Counted from the stretch's first letter, positions 16,114-24,981 are shown. The stretch is 64,000 nucleotides of DNA from an uncultured Acetatifactor sp. (GCA_910588225.1 CAJUQT010000009.1:22881-86880), one strand, 5' to 3'. A program made the numbers and translations. Notes: generated from the sequence alone by a model not told the origin.

Positions 16114-19100
16114 ATGCACAAGGAGCTGAGAGAGAAACTGAAAAACCCGGATTCATTTTACCGTTCCTTCCCGTTCTGGGCATGGAACGGGAAATTGGAT
16201 CCGGAAGAACTTGTCAGGCAGGTACGTCTGATGCAGGAAGCAGGTGTGGGAGGATTTTTCATTCATTCCAGAGACGGGCTGGAGACAGAATATCTGAGTG
16301 CAGAATGGATGGAATGTGTGAAGGCTGTGGTGGCGGAGGCCAAAAGGCTGGGATTGTATGCCTGGCTGTATGACGAGGACCGATGGCCTTCCGGAACGGC
16401 AGGGGGAAAAGTCACTGCCTGCCAAGATGCATATCGCTGCAAGGGGCTGACTCTGGAAGTGACGGAGACGTGGGAATACACCCGGCTGTATGAATCGGAA
16501 ATCCGCGGCAGAGACGTATTTACGGATGACAGAAACGGGGTTCTGGCAGTTTATGCGGCAAGGGTGAAGGGAGATGAGATTTTCTCCTGCAGGAGACTTT
16601 CCATGCAGGAGGAAGAGAACTTTGCGGAAGGAGAGTGCCTGTTGACAGTCAGGCTGGAAGTGTCGGCGCCCAGCGAATGGTTTAATCAGGAAACTCCGCC
16701 TGATAATCTGAATCCGGATTGTGTCAGGAAATTTATAGAAGAGACTCACGAGAAATATAAGGCGGTGGTGGGAGAAGAATTTGGAAAGACAGTTCCCGGA
16801 ATCTTTACAGATGAACCAAGTCTGCATGACAGACATGCGTTTTTCGGGGAAAAGAGGAGCTGGATTCCCTGGACCTATCATTACGGGGCATATTTCAGAG
16901 AATTTGCAGGGTATGATTTTCTGGAAACAGTGCCATGGCTGTACTTTAACGGGGAAAAATCCCGACAGACCAGAAGGGATTACTGGAGCAGCATCACTAA
17001 GAGATATGGCGAGGCCTATTTTAAAACCATAGGAGAATGGTGTGAGAAAAATAATCTTCTCTTCACGGGCCATTTTCTGCAGGAGGACAAAATGGGACTT
17101 GCCGTCAGAGTCAACGGTGCGATTATGCCGCATTATCGTTACCAGCATGTGCCAGGAATTGATCTGCTCTGTGAGCAGACAGCAGAATATATGACGGTAA
17201 AACAGTGCACAAGTGTGGCCAGGCAGCTGGGTAAGAAACAGGTGTTGACAGAGACATACGGCTGTACCGGATGGGAGTTTACCTTTGAAGGACAGAAATG
17301 GATAGGTGACTGGCAGTATGTGCTGGGCGTGAACCGCCGCTGTCAGCATCTTGCCCTTTACAGTCTGCGGGGCTGCAGAAAAAGAGACTATCCGCCTTCT
17401 TTTAATTACAACACCAGCTGGTGGAGCAAAAACAGACTGGTAGAGGATTACTTCGCAAGGCTTTCCGTTCTTCTGGAGCAGGGGGAAGCTGTGCGGGAGA
17501 TATTGCTCCTCCATCCCGTATCCACTGTGTGGGGAAAGCTGGGCTGCAGTCCCTACGGGAATCCGCTCAGAAGAAAGGAGAGGGATGTTCCCGGGCTGAA
17601 TCAGTATGGTGATTGCTTTAACGAGCTGATTGCATTTCTGATGAGGAAGCATCTGGATTGTGACCTGGGAGATGAAATGCTGATCAAAGAATTTGGAGCA
17701 GTTCAAAACGGCAGGTTTCGATTGGGAGAGGCACTCTATGAAGCAGTGGTAATCCCTTCCGGTATGGAGATTCTGCTGCCTGGAACCGCCGAAATGCTTA
17801 TGGCTTATATGGAACAGGGCGGGTACGTGTATGCGCTGCAGCCCTGTGTGACTTTGAGGCATCCGCATTTTGTCACGGTGAAGACAAAGGAAGCACTGGA
17901 AGAAAAGCTGGAAAAATACCGCACAATTCACATTGAAAACGGAGAAGGGGCGGAATGCACAGATGTGTTGTATCAGCTGCGGAAATGCCCGGACGGATAT
18001 GTGCTCTTTCTGGTAAATAACAACAGACACAGAGCTGTGGAGGCAAAAGTCAGTCTGCCTTTCTGTGCGACTTTAGAAGAAGTTGATTTGCTCAGCGGAG
18101 AGGAATGTGCAACGCCGTTCTATCAGAACGGAGGCAGTGGATTAACCCTGTGTGTACATCTGGACAGGACCGGGTCCGCCGTTTATCTGCTGAAACCCTG
18201 TCGAGTGAGAGAAACTGTTTTCCCGAAGGAGCTGCCTTACCGTCTGGACAGACCGAATATTCTGACCCTTGATTTTTGCCGTTATCGGTTAGACGGAGAA
18301 AACTGGTCCGAAAAAATGGAGGTATGGCAGGCACAGCGGCAAATCAGGGAACGATTGGGAATGCGCCAGATTTATTATAACGGTCTCGAACAAAGATACA
18401 AATGGATCAGTAAAAATCATCCGGGAGACGGACATTTTCTGGAACTTACATTTGAATTTGAAGCGGAAGAAGTGCCTGAAAATGCAGTTTTGGCGGTGGA
18501 AAGATTGACTGAATTCAAAATTTGTATAAATGATACAACAGCAGTGAACGACATTTTGAAGGAACAGATATGGATCCTTGACAGAGAATTTGAGACAGTG
18601 TCGTTGTCAGGAATCCAAAAGGGCAGAAATCGGATTCTGCTGTCCTGTGAGTACAGAAACCATATGGAACTGGAGAACCTTTATCTGGCGGGCCGCTTCG
18701 GTGTATCAGAGGACAGGAAATTGACTGCGCTGCCCGAAAAGCTGCTGATTGGGGACTGGACAAAGCAGGGACTGCAACATTATTGTGGCAGTGTACATTA
18801 TATATTGGAATATGACTGCCATGAGAGGAACTCCGGAGAAGAGGACGGCTTTGCGAAAATTCTGCTGATCTTACCGGAGATAAAGGCTGTCTGTGTGGAA
18901 GTCAGGATAAATGGAAAGCCATGTTCGCTGCGCTGGAATGCTGCCGGAGAGCTGTCTGTGGGCAACTGGCTGCAGCAGGGAAGGAACCTTATTGAGATAG
19001 AAGCGGTGGGAAGTCCGCGGAATATGATGGGGCCTTTTCATTTGAAGGAAAAGCCATATAATACGCATGACGCCAGCTTCTGTCCGCCTCCGGAAGCGTA

Positions 19101-19182
19101 TTGCGAAGGATATCTGCTGACGCCCTATGGACTTATGGGAGAAGTCAGGATGCTTGAGATTGAGGAGAAAACAGATGGATAA
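16114..19182 (+). CDS. GH106-like glycoside hydrolase (alpha-L-rhamnosidase related), cytoplasmic
   Basis: A 1022-residue protein. The opening region matches the GH106 pattern: PFWAWNGKLDPEELVRQVR, then GVGGFFIHSRDGLETEYLS, then the hallmark LYDEDRWPSG. A catalytic barrel of about 500 residues is followed by beta-rich accessory domains; a jelly-roll-like C-terminus is likely from about residue 800. GH106 enzymes known to date release L-rhamnose, mostly from rhamnogalacturonan. There is no signal peptide, so it should act inside the cell. ATG 16114 has GGGAG eight bases upstream; TTG 16099 and GTG 16105 are weaker alternatives. Catalytic residues were not assigned. Its last 8 bases overlap the next gene. 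Confidence 0.82.
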   Translation: MHKELREKLKNPDSFYRSFPFWAWNGKLDPEELVRQVRLMQEAGVGGFFIHSRDGLETEYLSAEWMECVKAVVAEAKRLGLYAWLYDEDRWPSGTAGGKVTACQDAYRCKGLTLEVTETWEYTRLYESEIRGRDVFTDDRNGVLAVYAARVKGDEIFSCRRLSMQEEENFAEGECLLTVRLEVSAPSEWFNQETPPDNLNPDCVRKFIEETHEKYKAVVGEEFGKTVPGIFTDEPSLHDRHAFFGEKRSWIPWTYHYGAYFREFAGYDFLETVPWLYFNGEKSRQTRRDYWSSITKRYGEAYFKTIGEWCEKNNLLFTGHFLQEDKMGLAVRVNGAIMPHYRYQHVPGIDLLCEQTAEYMTVKQCTSVARQLGKKQVLTETYGCTGWEFTFEGQKWIGDWQYVLGVNRRCQHLALYSLRGCRKRDYPPSFNYNTSWWSKNRLVEDYFARLSVLLEQGEAVREILLLHPVSTVWGKLGCSPYGNPLRRKERDVPGLNQYGDCFNELIAFLMRKHLDCDLGDEMLIKEFGAVQNGRFRLGEALYEAVVIPSGMEILLPGTAEMLMAYMEQGGYVYALQPCVTLRHPHFVTVKTKEALEEKLEKYRTIHIENGEGAECTDVLYQLRKCPDGYVLFLVNNNRHRAVEAKVSLPFCATLEEVDLLSGEECATPFYQNGGSGLTLCVHLDRTGSAVYLLKPCRVRETVFPKELPYRLDRPNILTLDFCRYRLDGENWSEKMEVWQAQRQIRERLGMRQIYYNGLEQRYKWISKNHPGDGHFLELTFEFEAEEVPENAVLAVERLTEFKICINDTTAVNDILKEQIWILDREFETVSLSGIQKGRNRILLSCEYRNHMELENLYLAGRFGVSEDRKLTALPEKLLIGDWTKQGLQHYCGSVHYILEYDCHERNSGEEDGFAKILLILPEIKAVCVEVRINGKPCSLRWNAAGELSVGNWLQQGRNLIEIEAVGSPRNMMGPFHLKEKPYNTHDASFCPPPEAYCEGYLLTPYGLMGEVRMLEIEEKTDG

Positions 19183-20296
19183 CTACATTACCAATCACTA
19201 CAAAGAGGGGCAAAAACGCCCGAAGCTCTGCACGGAACAGTTTGTGTTGTGGGAGCCTGACGAAAAGTGGAGTTATGCGCACCATGCGCAGATTATCTGG
19301 TTCAGAGGCCTGTATTATGTTATGTTCAGCAGCGGACATTGTAACGAGGATGATACCGGACAGAGAATTATGTATACTGTGTCGGAGGATTATGCAAACT
19401 GGAGCCGGCCGGAGGTACTTGTGGATTCCATGGCGGGAACTTATGCGGATGCAGTGCTGATTCCAAAGTGTTGGCATACGGACGGCAATACACTGGTTGC
19501 CTACTATTTATCCTTTGAATATACGGAAGACTGGCTGGTAAATGGGAACAGGAAGCCCGGAAGCAAGGGGAGAATGAACTGGGGAAAATACCAGATTACT
19601 TCCCCGGACGGACGGCATTGGTCCGAACCTGCCCAGAGCGGGAATGCAGGAGGGAATCATGCACCGTACAGGCTGCAGTCAGGAAGGCTTCTGTGTCCGG
19701 GAGGTACAGAACATGGTATTACGGATGATCCTGCAGGCATAGATGGATGGAGGACTGTGCGCTGCTGTGAAGAGGGATATCCGGGCAATCAGAACGCGGA
19801 GGACGGAGAGGGGACCACTGCGGCCGGAATTGTGAACGACCATACAGTGTACCTGTGTGAGGCTTCCTGTATTCAACAGGATGACGGTACTATCCGGATG
19901 TTGATGCGCAGCGGCACACCTTATCTGTGGGCGAGTACAAGCACAGATGATGGGGAAACCTGGACTTTGCCGGAACCTACCCGCTTTACGGACAACCGGA
20001 CGAAATTTGCATTCGGCAGACTTCCCGGAGGAAAGTATTATTATGTGGGAACACCGGACCCTTTCCCTCCCCGCACCCGCCATGTGCTGGCCCTGTCCCT
20101 GTCCGGGAACGGAACCGATTACAATCAGCATTTTATTTTGGATGACAGACAATATAAGGGAAGGTATATCGGTCTGGATAAAAACGGGATTTACGGATAT
20201 CCTTCAGTGCTTGTCAGAGAAGGGTATATGCATGTTGTGTTTTCGATTTGCAAGGAGACTATTGTAGCCATGCGGTTTCCTTGTGAGACATTATAG
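19175..20296 (+). CDS. Second BNR/sialidase-like propeller protein, no signal peptide
   Basis: The 373-residue protein resembles exo-sialidase or GH43/GH32-type propellers. Near the N-terminus is SYAHHAQIIWFRGLYYVMFSSG, typical of a first propeller blade; later blades carry STDDGETW (an Asp-box) and a closing segment GIYGYPSVLVREGYMHVVFSI. It is distinct in sequence from the propeller encoded at 15056, not a simple duplicate. ATG 19175 follows GAGGAG, inside the end of the GH106-like gene, so translation is coupled. No export signal. It is the last gene of the locus; the promoter of ylxM-ffh follows. Substrate unknown. Confidence 0.75.
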   Translation: MDNYITNHYKEGQKRPKLCTEQFVLWEPDEKWSYAHHAQIIWFRGLYYVMFSSGHCNEDDTGQRIMYTVSEDYANWSRPEVLVDSMAGTYADAVLIPKCWHTDGNTLVAYYLSFEYTEDWLVNGNRKPGSKGRMNWGKYQITSPDGRHWSEPAQSGNAGGNHAPYRLQSGRLLCPGGTEHGITDDPAGIDGWRTVRCCEEGYPGNQNAEDGEGTTAAGIVNDHTVYLCEASCIQQDDGTIRMLMRSGTPYLWASTSTDDGETWTLPEPTRFTDNRTKFAFGRLPGGKYYYVGTPDPFPPRTRHVLALSLSGNGTDYNQHFILDDRQYKGRYIGLDKNGIYGYPSVLVREGYMHVVFSICKETIVAMRFPCETL

Positions 20297-20376
20297 AAAC
20301 TAAACTTTCATGCGGCCGGCAGAATAAGCGTATTTTGTTTTGGACTGACAAACGTTAGTTCGACAAGAAAAAACAC

Positions 20377-20405
20377 TTGACACCATTTCATATCTGTAGT
20401 AAGAT
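20377..20405 (+). promoter_or_regulatory. Sigma-A promoter of the ylxM-ffh operon
   Basis: TTGACA at 20377-20382 and TAAGAT at 20400-20405 have a 17-base spacer. Transcription should start near 20412, only about 11 bases before the ylxM ATG, so the ylxM message would have almost no leader and the AAGG at 20410-20413 would be at or before the first base. Confidence 0.75.
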
Positions 20406-20422
20406 ACACAAGGTTGATAGAT

Positions 20423-20785
20423 ATGGATAAAATATATGAACAGACAATGTTGTATGATTTCTACGGAGAATTACTGACAGAGCATCAGAGAAGCGTCTAT
20501 GAAGACGCCCTGTATCGGGATATGTCGCTGGGAGAGATTGCGCAGGAGCGGGGAATCAGCAGGCAGGGCGTGCATGATCTGATCAGGCGCTGCGACAGAA
20601 TTCTTCAGGGATATGAGAATAAGCTTCACCTGGTGGAGCGTTTTGACCGGGCGAAGAAGACTGTGGCGGAGATTGAAAAGCTCACAGGAGAAACGGAGAG
20701 TCCGGACAGCGGTGAATATGAGCATATGAAAGAGAGGCTGCAGGCTGTCAGGAAGCTTTCTCTCGAACTGTTGAAAGAATTTTAA
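20423..20785 (+). CDS. ylxM: YlxM family DNA-binding/SRP accessory protein
   Basis: A small helical protein of 120 residues that binds and stimulates Ffh or the signal recognition particle in Firmicutes; it has a sigma-factor-like helix-turn-helix. The motif is MSLGEIAQERGISRQGVHDLIRR at about residues 34-56. The remainder is coiled-coil-like (EIEKLTGE onward). It immediately precedes ffh, the conserved location. ATG 20423 is chosen as the methionine that starts the family-typical MDKIYEQTMLYDFYGELLT; a TTG at 20414 would be too near the promoter. Confidence 0.88.
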   Translation: MDKIYEQTMLYDFYGELLTEHQRSVYEDALYRDMSLGEIAQERGISRQGVHDLIRRCDRILQGYENKLHLVERFDRAKKTVAEIEKLTGETESPDSGEYEHMKERLQAVRKLSLELLKEF

Positions 20786-20806
20786 TCGTTATAGAAGGAG
20801 TCGCAG

Positions 20807-22171
20807 GTGGCATTCGAGAATTTAACGGAAAAACTGCAGAATGTATTCAAAAATCTCAGAAGCAAGGGGCGGCTGACGGAGGAGGATGTTAAGACTGCCT
20901 TAAAAGAAGTGAAAATGGCTCTTCTGGAAGCCGACGTCAACTTCCGCGTGGTGAAGCAGTTTGTCAAAGCTGTGGAAGAACGGGCCATAGGCCAGAATGT
21001 GATGAACGGACTGAATCCGGGGCAGATGGTCATCAAGATAGTCAACGAAGAGATGATCTCCCTGATGGGCAGTGAGACCACTGAGATTGCCATGCAGCCC
21101 GGCAAAGCCATCACCGTAATCATGATGGCGGGCCTGCAGGGTGCCGGTAAGACCACGGCCACCGCGAAAATCGCCGGAAAGCTGAAAACAAAAGGAAAGA
21201 AATCTCTGCTTGTGGCATGTGATATCTACAGACCGGCCGCCATCGAGCAGCTGCAGATAAACGGCAGGAAGCAGGAGGTGGATGTGTTCTCCATGGGAAC
21301 GGATCACAAGCCTCCGGAGATTGCCGCACAGGCTATTCAATATGCGGAAAAGAACGGCCACAATGTAGTGATTCTGGATACGGCAGGACGTCTTCATATC
21401 GATGAAGATATGATGACTGAGCTCCAGGAGATCAAAGCCAAAGTTTCCGTACACCAGACATTGCTGGTGGTGGATGCCATGACCGGTCAGGACGCCGTGA
21501 ATGTGGCGAAGGAATTTGACGAAAAAGTGGGAATAGACGGTGTCGTTCTGTCCAAGATGGACGGTGATACCAGAGGCGGTGCGGCACTTTCCGTAAAGGC
21601 TGTCACCGGCAGGCCGATTTTGTATGTCAGTATGGGAGAGAAGCTGTCCGACATGGAACAGTTCTATCCTGACCGTATGGCAAACAGGATTCTGGGTATG
21701 GGAGATGTGCTTTCCCTGATTGAAAAGGCTCAGGAAAGTATTGATCTGGATGAGGATAAGGGTCGGGAGATGGCAGGCCGCATGAAGAAGGGAAAGTTCG
21801 ATTTCGAGGACTACCTGGAAAGCATGAAGCAGATGCGGAATATGGGCGGATTATCCAGTATTCTGAGTATGCTGCCCGGACTGGGAATTAAGGGTGCCGA
21901 GCTGGACTCCATGATTGACGAAAAGCAGCTGAAGCATATGGAAGCGATTGTTCTCTCCATGACAAAAGAGGAGCGGAGGAATCCGAAACTGTTAAATCCC
22001 CGGAGAAAGCACCGCATAGCCAGGGGAGCAGGAGTGGATATCGCAGTGGTTAACCGCTTTATCAAACAGTTTGAACAGAGCCAGAAGATGATGAAACAGT
22101 TTGGCGGTAAAAAAGGCCGGGGAATGTTTGGAGGATTTCCAGGTATGGGAGGCGGCAGATTTCCTTTTTAA
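20807..22171 (+). CDS. ffh: Signal recognition particle protein Ffh (SRP54)
   Basis: This GTPase binds signal peptides and SRP RNA and delivers nascent chains to FtsY at the membrane. It has 454 residues in N, G and M domain order. The helical N domain comes first, then G1 (GLQGAGKTTATAKIAGKL) near residue 108, G3 (DTAGRLHIDEDMM) and G4-type (SKMDGDTRGG). The methionine-rich M domain begins with LESMKQMRNMGGLSSILSM and ends in a glycine/methionine tail. Start GTG 20807 follows AAGGAG, 21 bases after ylxM. Full length and intact. Confidence 0.97.
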   Translation: MAFENLTEKLQNVFKNLRSKGRLTEEDVKTALKEVKMALLEADVNFRVVKQFVKAVEERAIGQNVMNGLNPGQMVIKIVNEEMISLMGSETTEIAMQPGKAITVIMMAGLQGAGKTTATAKIAGKLKTKGKKSLLVACDIYRPAAIEQLQINGRKQEVDVFSMGTDHKPPEIAAQAIQYAEKNGHNVVILDTAGRLHIDEDMMTELQEIKAKVSVHQTLLVVDAMTGQDAVNVAKEFDEKVGIDGVVLSKMDGDTRGGAALSVKAVTGRPILYVSMGEKLSDMEQFYPDRMANRILGMGDVLSLIEKAQESIDLDEDKGREMAGRMKKGKFDFEDYLESMKQMRNMGGLSSILSMLPGLGIKGAELDSMIDEKQLKHMEAIVLSMTKEERRNPKLLNPRRKHRIARGAGVDIAVVNRFIKQFEQSQKMMKQFGGKKGRGMFGGFPGMGGGRFPF

Positions 22172-22273
22172 AGCCTGCTGTATGTAAGGGTGAACATGGA
22201 GTCATACGCTCCTTTTCATAAATAAATTTATAACACGCAAAAGGCCGGCAAGACGGCAGAAAGAGGGTAAAAA

Positions 22274-22519
22274 ATGGCAGTAAAGATCAGATTGAGAAGA
22301 ATGGGACAGAAGAAGGCTCCTTTTTACAGAATTATCGTGGCTGATTCTCGTTCTCCCAGAGACGGAAGATTTATCGAGGAGATTGGGACTTATGATCCCA
22401 GCACAGATCCCAGCACATTCAAAATCAATGAGGAGCTGGCAAAAAAATGGCTGGCTAACGGCGCACAGCCCACGGAAGTGGTTGGTAAGCTTTTCAAGGC
22501 TGCCGGAATTGAGAAATAA
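22274..22519 (+). CDS. rpsP: 30S ribosomal protein S16
   Basis: S16 is a structural protein of the small subunit, needed for 30S assembly. The 81 residues start with MAVKIRLRRMGQKKAPFYRI and contain VADSRSPRDGRFIEEIGTYDP, both diagnostic. ATG 22274 follows AGAGGG. The 102-base gap after ffh has no clear terminator or promoter, so read-through from ffh is likely. Confidence 0.97.
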   Translation: MAVKIRLRRMGQKKAPFYRIIVADSRSPRDGRFIEEIGTYDPSTDPSTFKINEELAKKWLANGAQPTEVVGKLFKAAGIEK

Positions 22520-22542
22520 AATTTCATTCTTGGAGGTGGCTT

Positions 22543-22770
22543 ATGAAGGAATTGGTGGAAGTTATCGCAAAAGCGTTGGTTGACAACCCGGATGAAGTCG
22601 TTGTGACGGAAAAAGAGGAGGGCAGAAGCACGCTGATCGAGCTTCATGTGGCGCCTTCCGACATGGGTAAGGTTATCGGCAAACAGGGCAGGATTGCGAA
22701 AGCAATACGTTCTGTGGCAAAAGCGGCGGCATCCAGGGACAAGAAGAATGTGGATGTGGAGATTATGTAG
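22543..22770 (+). CDS. khpA: KH-domain RNA-binding protein KhpA (YlqC)
   Basis: A single-KH-domain protein of 75 residues that pairs with KhpB/Jag in Firmicutes to bind RNA and influence cell-wall growth. The KH signature GKVIGKQGRIAKAIR is at about residues 44-58. ATG 22543 follows TTGGAGGTGG. Conserved position between rpsP and rimM. A stable hairpin follows at 22780. Confidence 0.95.
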   Translation: MKELVEVIAKALVDNPDEVVVTEKEEGRSTLIELHVAPSDMGKVIGKQGRIAKAIRSVAKAAASRDKKNVDVEIM

Positions 22771-22779
22771 AGATGGCTG

Positions 22780-22804
22780 GGAGGAACCTGTGGTTCCTCC
22801 TTCC
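22780..22804 (+). terminator. Perfect hairpin between khpA and rimM
   Basis: GGAGGAACC (22780-22788) and GGTTCCTCC (22792-22800) form a perfect 9-base stem with a TGT loop, followed by TTCCTTTT. The short, interrupted T tract suggests partial termination or a message-stabilising stem rather than a full stop, since rimM and trmD lack another clear promoter. Confidence 0.6.
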
Positions 22805-22833
22805 TTTTGTCAGCTGACAGTGAGAGGAAAACG

Positions 22834-23409
22834 ATGGAAGAATATTTTCAGATCGGTATTATCGCTTCTACGCATGGTCTGCGGGGTGAGGTAAAGGTAT
22901 ACCCTACAACAGACGATGTAAAACGATTCAAAGGGCTGAAAGAAGTGATTCTTGATCCTCATAAGACAAGAACAGTAAACAAAGCGGAAACCTCCGTTCC
23001 GGAAGTACCGTTTCAAAAATCCGATAAAGAGAGCGGCAGAATTCTGCTTGAAATAGAAAGTGTCAAATTTTTTAAACAATTTGCTATCCTGAAGTTCAAA
23101 GGGCTGGAACGGATCGAAGATGTGGAAAAGTACCGCAGCTGTCCTCTTCTGGTGCCCAGAAGCAATGCGGTGCGTCTGAGACGGAATGAGTATTTTGTGG
23201 CTGATTTAATGGGGCTTATTGTAAGGGATGAGGACGGAACAGAGATTGGAATTCTGAAGGAAGTGCTGGAGACAGGGGCCAATGATGTGTATGTGATTGG
23301 GCTGAATGACGGAAGGGAATTGCTGCTGCCGGCAATCAGACAGTGTGTTCTTGAGGTGAATGTGGAGGCTGGATTTATCAGAATTCATATTTTGGATGGA
23401 CTGTTGTAG
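22834..23409 (+). CDS. rimM: Ribosome maturation factor RimM
   Basis: RimM assists 30S head assembly by binding S19. The 191-residue protein has an N-terminal beta-barrel domain (FQIGIIASTHGLRGEVKVYP) and a C-terminal PRC-barrel (YFVADLMGLIVRDEDGTEIGILKEVLETGANDVYVI). ATG 22834 follows AGAGGAAA; a TTG at 22807 would add nine residues and has no ribosome-binding site. The protein carries about 25 residues more than typical RimM, an insertion between positions 35 and 65 (KTRTVNKAETSVPEVPFQKSD). Confidence 0.94.
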   Translation: MEEYFQIGIIASTHGLRGEVKVYPTTDDVKRFKGLKEVILDPHKTRTVNKAETSVPEVPFQKSDKESGRILLEIESVKFFKQFAILKFKGLERIEDVEKYRSCPLLVPRSNAVRLRRNEYFVADLMGLIVRDEDGTEIGILKEVLETGANDVYVIGLNDGRELLLPAIRQCVLEVNVEAGFIRIHILDGLL

Positions 23410-23502
23410 AGACGCAGGGGTTCTATGTACCGTCTGAACTTTTACAGCAAAATATACAGTCTGGACATGTAAGGAATGCGAAGGCAGAAGACAGGAGAGA
23501 AA

Positions 23503-24972
23503 GTGAAATTTCATGTGTTGACTTTATTCCCGGAGATGATTGCGCAGGGACTGGGCCAGGGGATTCTCGGCAAAGCGGCGGGAAAGCAGCTTTTTACCCT
23601 GAATGTGGTGAACATCAGGGATTATACGCAGGAGAGGCACGGAAAGGTGGATGATTACCCTTACGGAGGCGGAGCGGGAATGCTGATGCAGGCGCAGCCC
23701 GTCTATGATGCCTATAAAGCGGTGGCAGGCGGAAGAAAGATAAGAACCATCTATGTGACACCTCAGGGAGAACCCTTTACCCAGAAGAAGGCAAGAGAAC
23801 TTTCAGAAGAAGAGGAACTGCTTTTTCTATGCGGTCATTATGAGGGGATAGATGAGAGGGTTCTGGAGGAGATTGTGACGGATTCTGTTTCCATTGGAGA
23901 TTATGTGCTTACCGGAGGAGAACTTCCGGCTATGGTGATGATAGATGCGATAGCCCGGCTTCTGCCGGGAGTGCTGGGCAACGACGCTTCCGCAGAAGAG
24001 GAAAGCTTTCACTGTGACCTGCTGGAGTATCCTCAATATTCCCGGCCGGAAATATGGCATGGGAAACAGGTACCGGAAGTGCTTTTAGCAGGCGATCACC
24101 GGAAGACAGCGGCGTGGCGGCTGGAACAGTCCATAAGCCGTACGGCCAGAAGGCGGCCGGATTTATATGAAAAATATTGTAAGAAGCAGGATATCATCAA
24201 AAGGCTTTTTTCGGAAAAGAGAAACAATATCCATATGATGGAAGCGCTGGCCTCAGGCCGGGGAGAAATTCTGTATGCGGCAGATACAGGTACTTCCGGA
24301 GAATGGGATATCCTGGTATATGACGGGGAAAGCGGAATTTGTATGATGACGGCCGCAGACGAGACGTCTGGTAAGATGCTGGCAGAGAGAATTCCCGCGG
24401 ATGCCCGGTGGATAGTGATATCCCAGCCGTTTATGAAGGAAATCCTGGAAAAAAGAGAATTTTCAGATTCCGGGCGGACATTCCCGGAGGACAGAAAGGG
24501 AAAATTCCGTGAGACAGCCCTGTGCGGGCAGATGCTGTATACTCCCCGTGAGACACTTTCGGTGCGATATAAAGAAGTGCACAGACTTTCTGAAAAAGCA
24601 TTCTCTTATATATGTCTTCATTATCCTGAAAAGGAAGGCGGCGGAGAAGACTATATCAGGGAACGGATTCGGGCCGGTGCTCTGTATGGAGCGTTTGAGG
24701 AAGAACGTCTCATAGGATTTGCAGGGGTACACAGGGGCGGCAGTCTGGGGATGCTTTATGTGGAAGAATCCCGGCGAGGAAGAGGAATCGGGGAATCGCT
24801 GGAGGCATATGTGGTAAACCAGATGCTGGGCAAGGGGCGGACGCCGTACCTGTACGTGGACGAGAAAGACATCGCAATGTACCGGCTGCAGGAGAAGCTG
24901 GGATTTTACAAAGCACGAAAAAATTTCCTGTGGCTGAAAAAAGTACTTGCAAATGGAATGACCCTATGCTAA
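23503..24972 (+). CDS. trmD: TrmD tRNA (guanine-N1) methyltransferase fused to a GNAT acetyltransferase
   Basis: TrmD makes m1G37 next to the anticodon, preventing +1 frameshifts. Residues 1-240 are a complete SPOUT TrmD: KFHVLTLFPEMI, DDYPYGGGAGML, CGHYEGIDERV and the SAM-knot segment SIGDYVLTGGELPA. TrmD usually ends near 240-250, but this frame continues uninterrupted to 489. The extra 240 residues resemble a full GNAT enzyme: an N-terminal subdomain (GEILYAADTG onward), then GAFEEERLIGFAGV and the acetyl-CoA loop RRGRGIGES (R427-E431), then YRLQEKLGF. GTG 23503 (AGGAGAG upstream) gives the canonical TrmD start; ATG 23476 is an alternative. Role of the acetyltransferase is unknown. Confidence 0.93.
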   Translation: MKFHVLTLFPEMIAQGLGQGILGKAAGKQLFTLNVVNIRDYTQERHGKVDDYPYGGGAGMLMQAQPVYDAYKAVAGGRKIRTIYVTPQGEPFTQKKARELSEEEELLFLCGHYEGIDERVLEEIVTDSVSIGDYVLTGGELPAMVMIDAIARLLPGVLGNDASAEEESFHCDLLEYPQYSRPEIWHGKQVPEVLLAGDHRKTAAWRLEQSISRTARRRPDLYEKYCKKQDIIKRLFSEKRNNIHMMEALASGRGEILYAADTGTSGEWDILVYDGESGICMMTAADETSGKMLAERIPADARWIVISQPFMKEILEKREFSDSGRTFPEDRKGKFRETALCGQMLYTPRETLSVRYKEVHRLSEKAFSYICLHYPEKEGGGEDYIRERIRAGALYGAFEEERLIGFAGVHRGGSLGMLYVEESRRGRGIGESLEAYVVNQMLGKGRTPYLYVDEKDIAMYRLQEKLGFYKARKNFLWLKKVLANGMTLC

Positions 24973-24975
24973 AAT
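24947..24975 (+). promoter_or_regulatory. Promoter of rplS inside the end of trmD
   Basis: TTGCAA (24947-24952) and TAAAAT (24970-24975) have a 17-base spacer. It lies over the last trmD codons and would start a separate rplS transcript near 24982 with a leader of about 100 bases. Confidence 0.62.
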
Positions 24976-24981
24976 TTTAAT

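Noticed and set aside
16153..18030. A 625-codon open frame on the minus strand
   Set aside because: It lies wholly opposite the GH106-like gene, has no recognisable domain and is a by-product of codon use on the plus strand.
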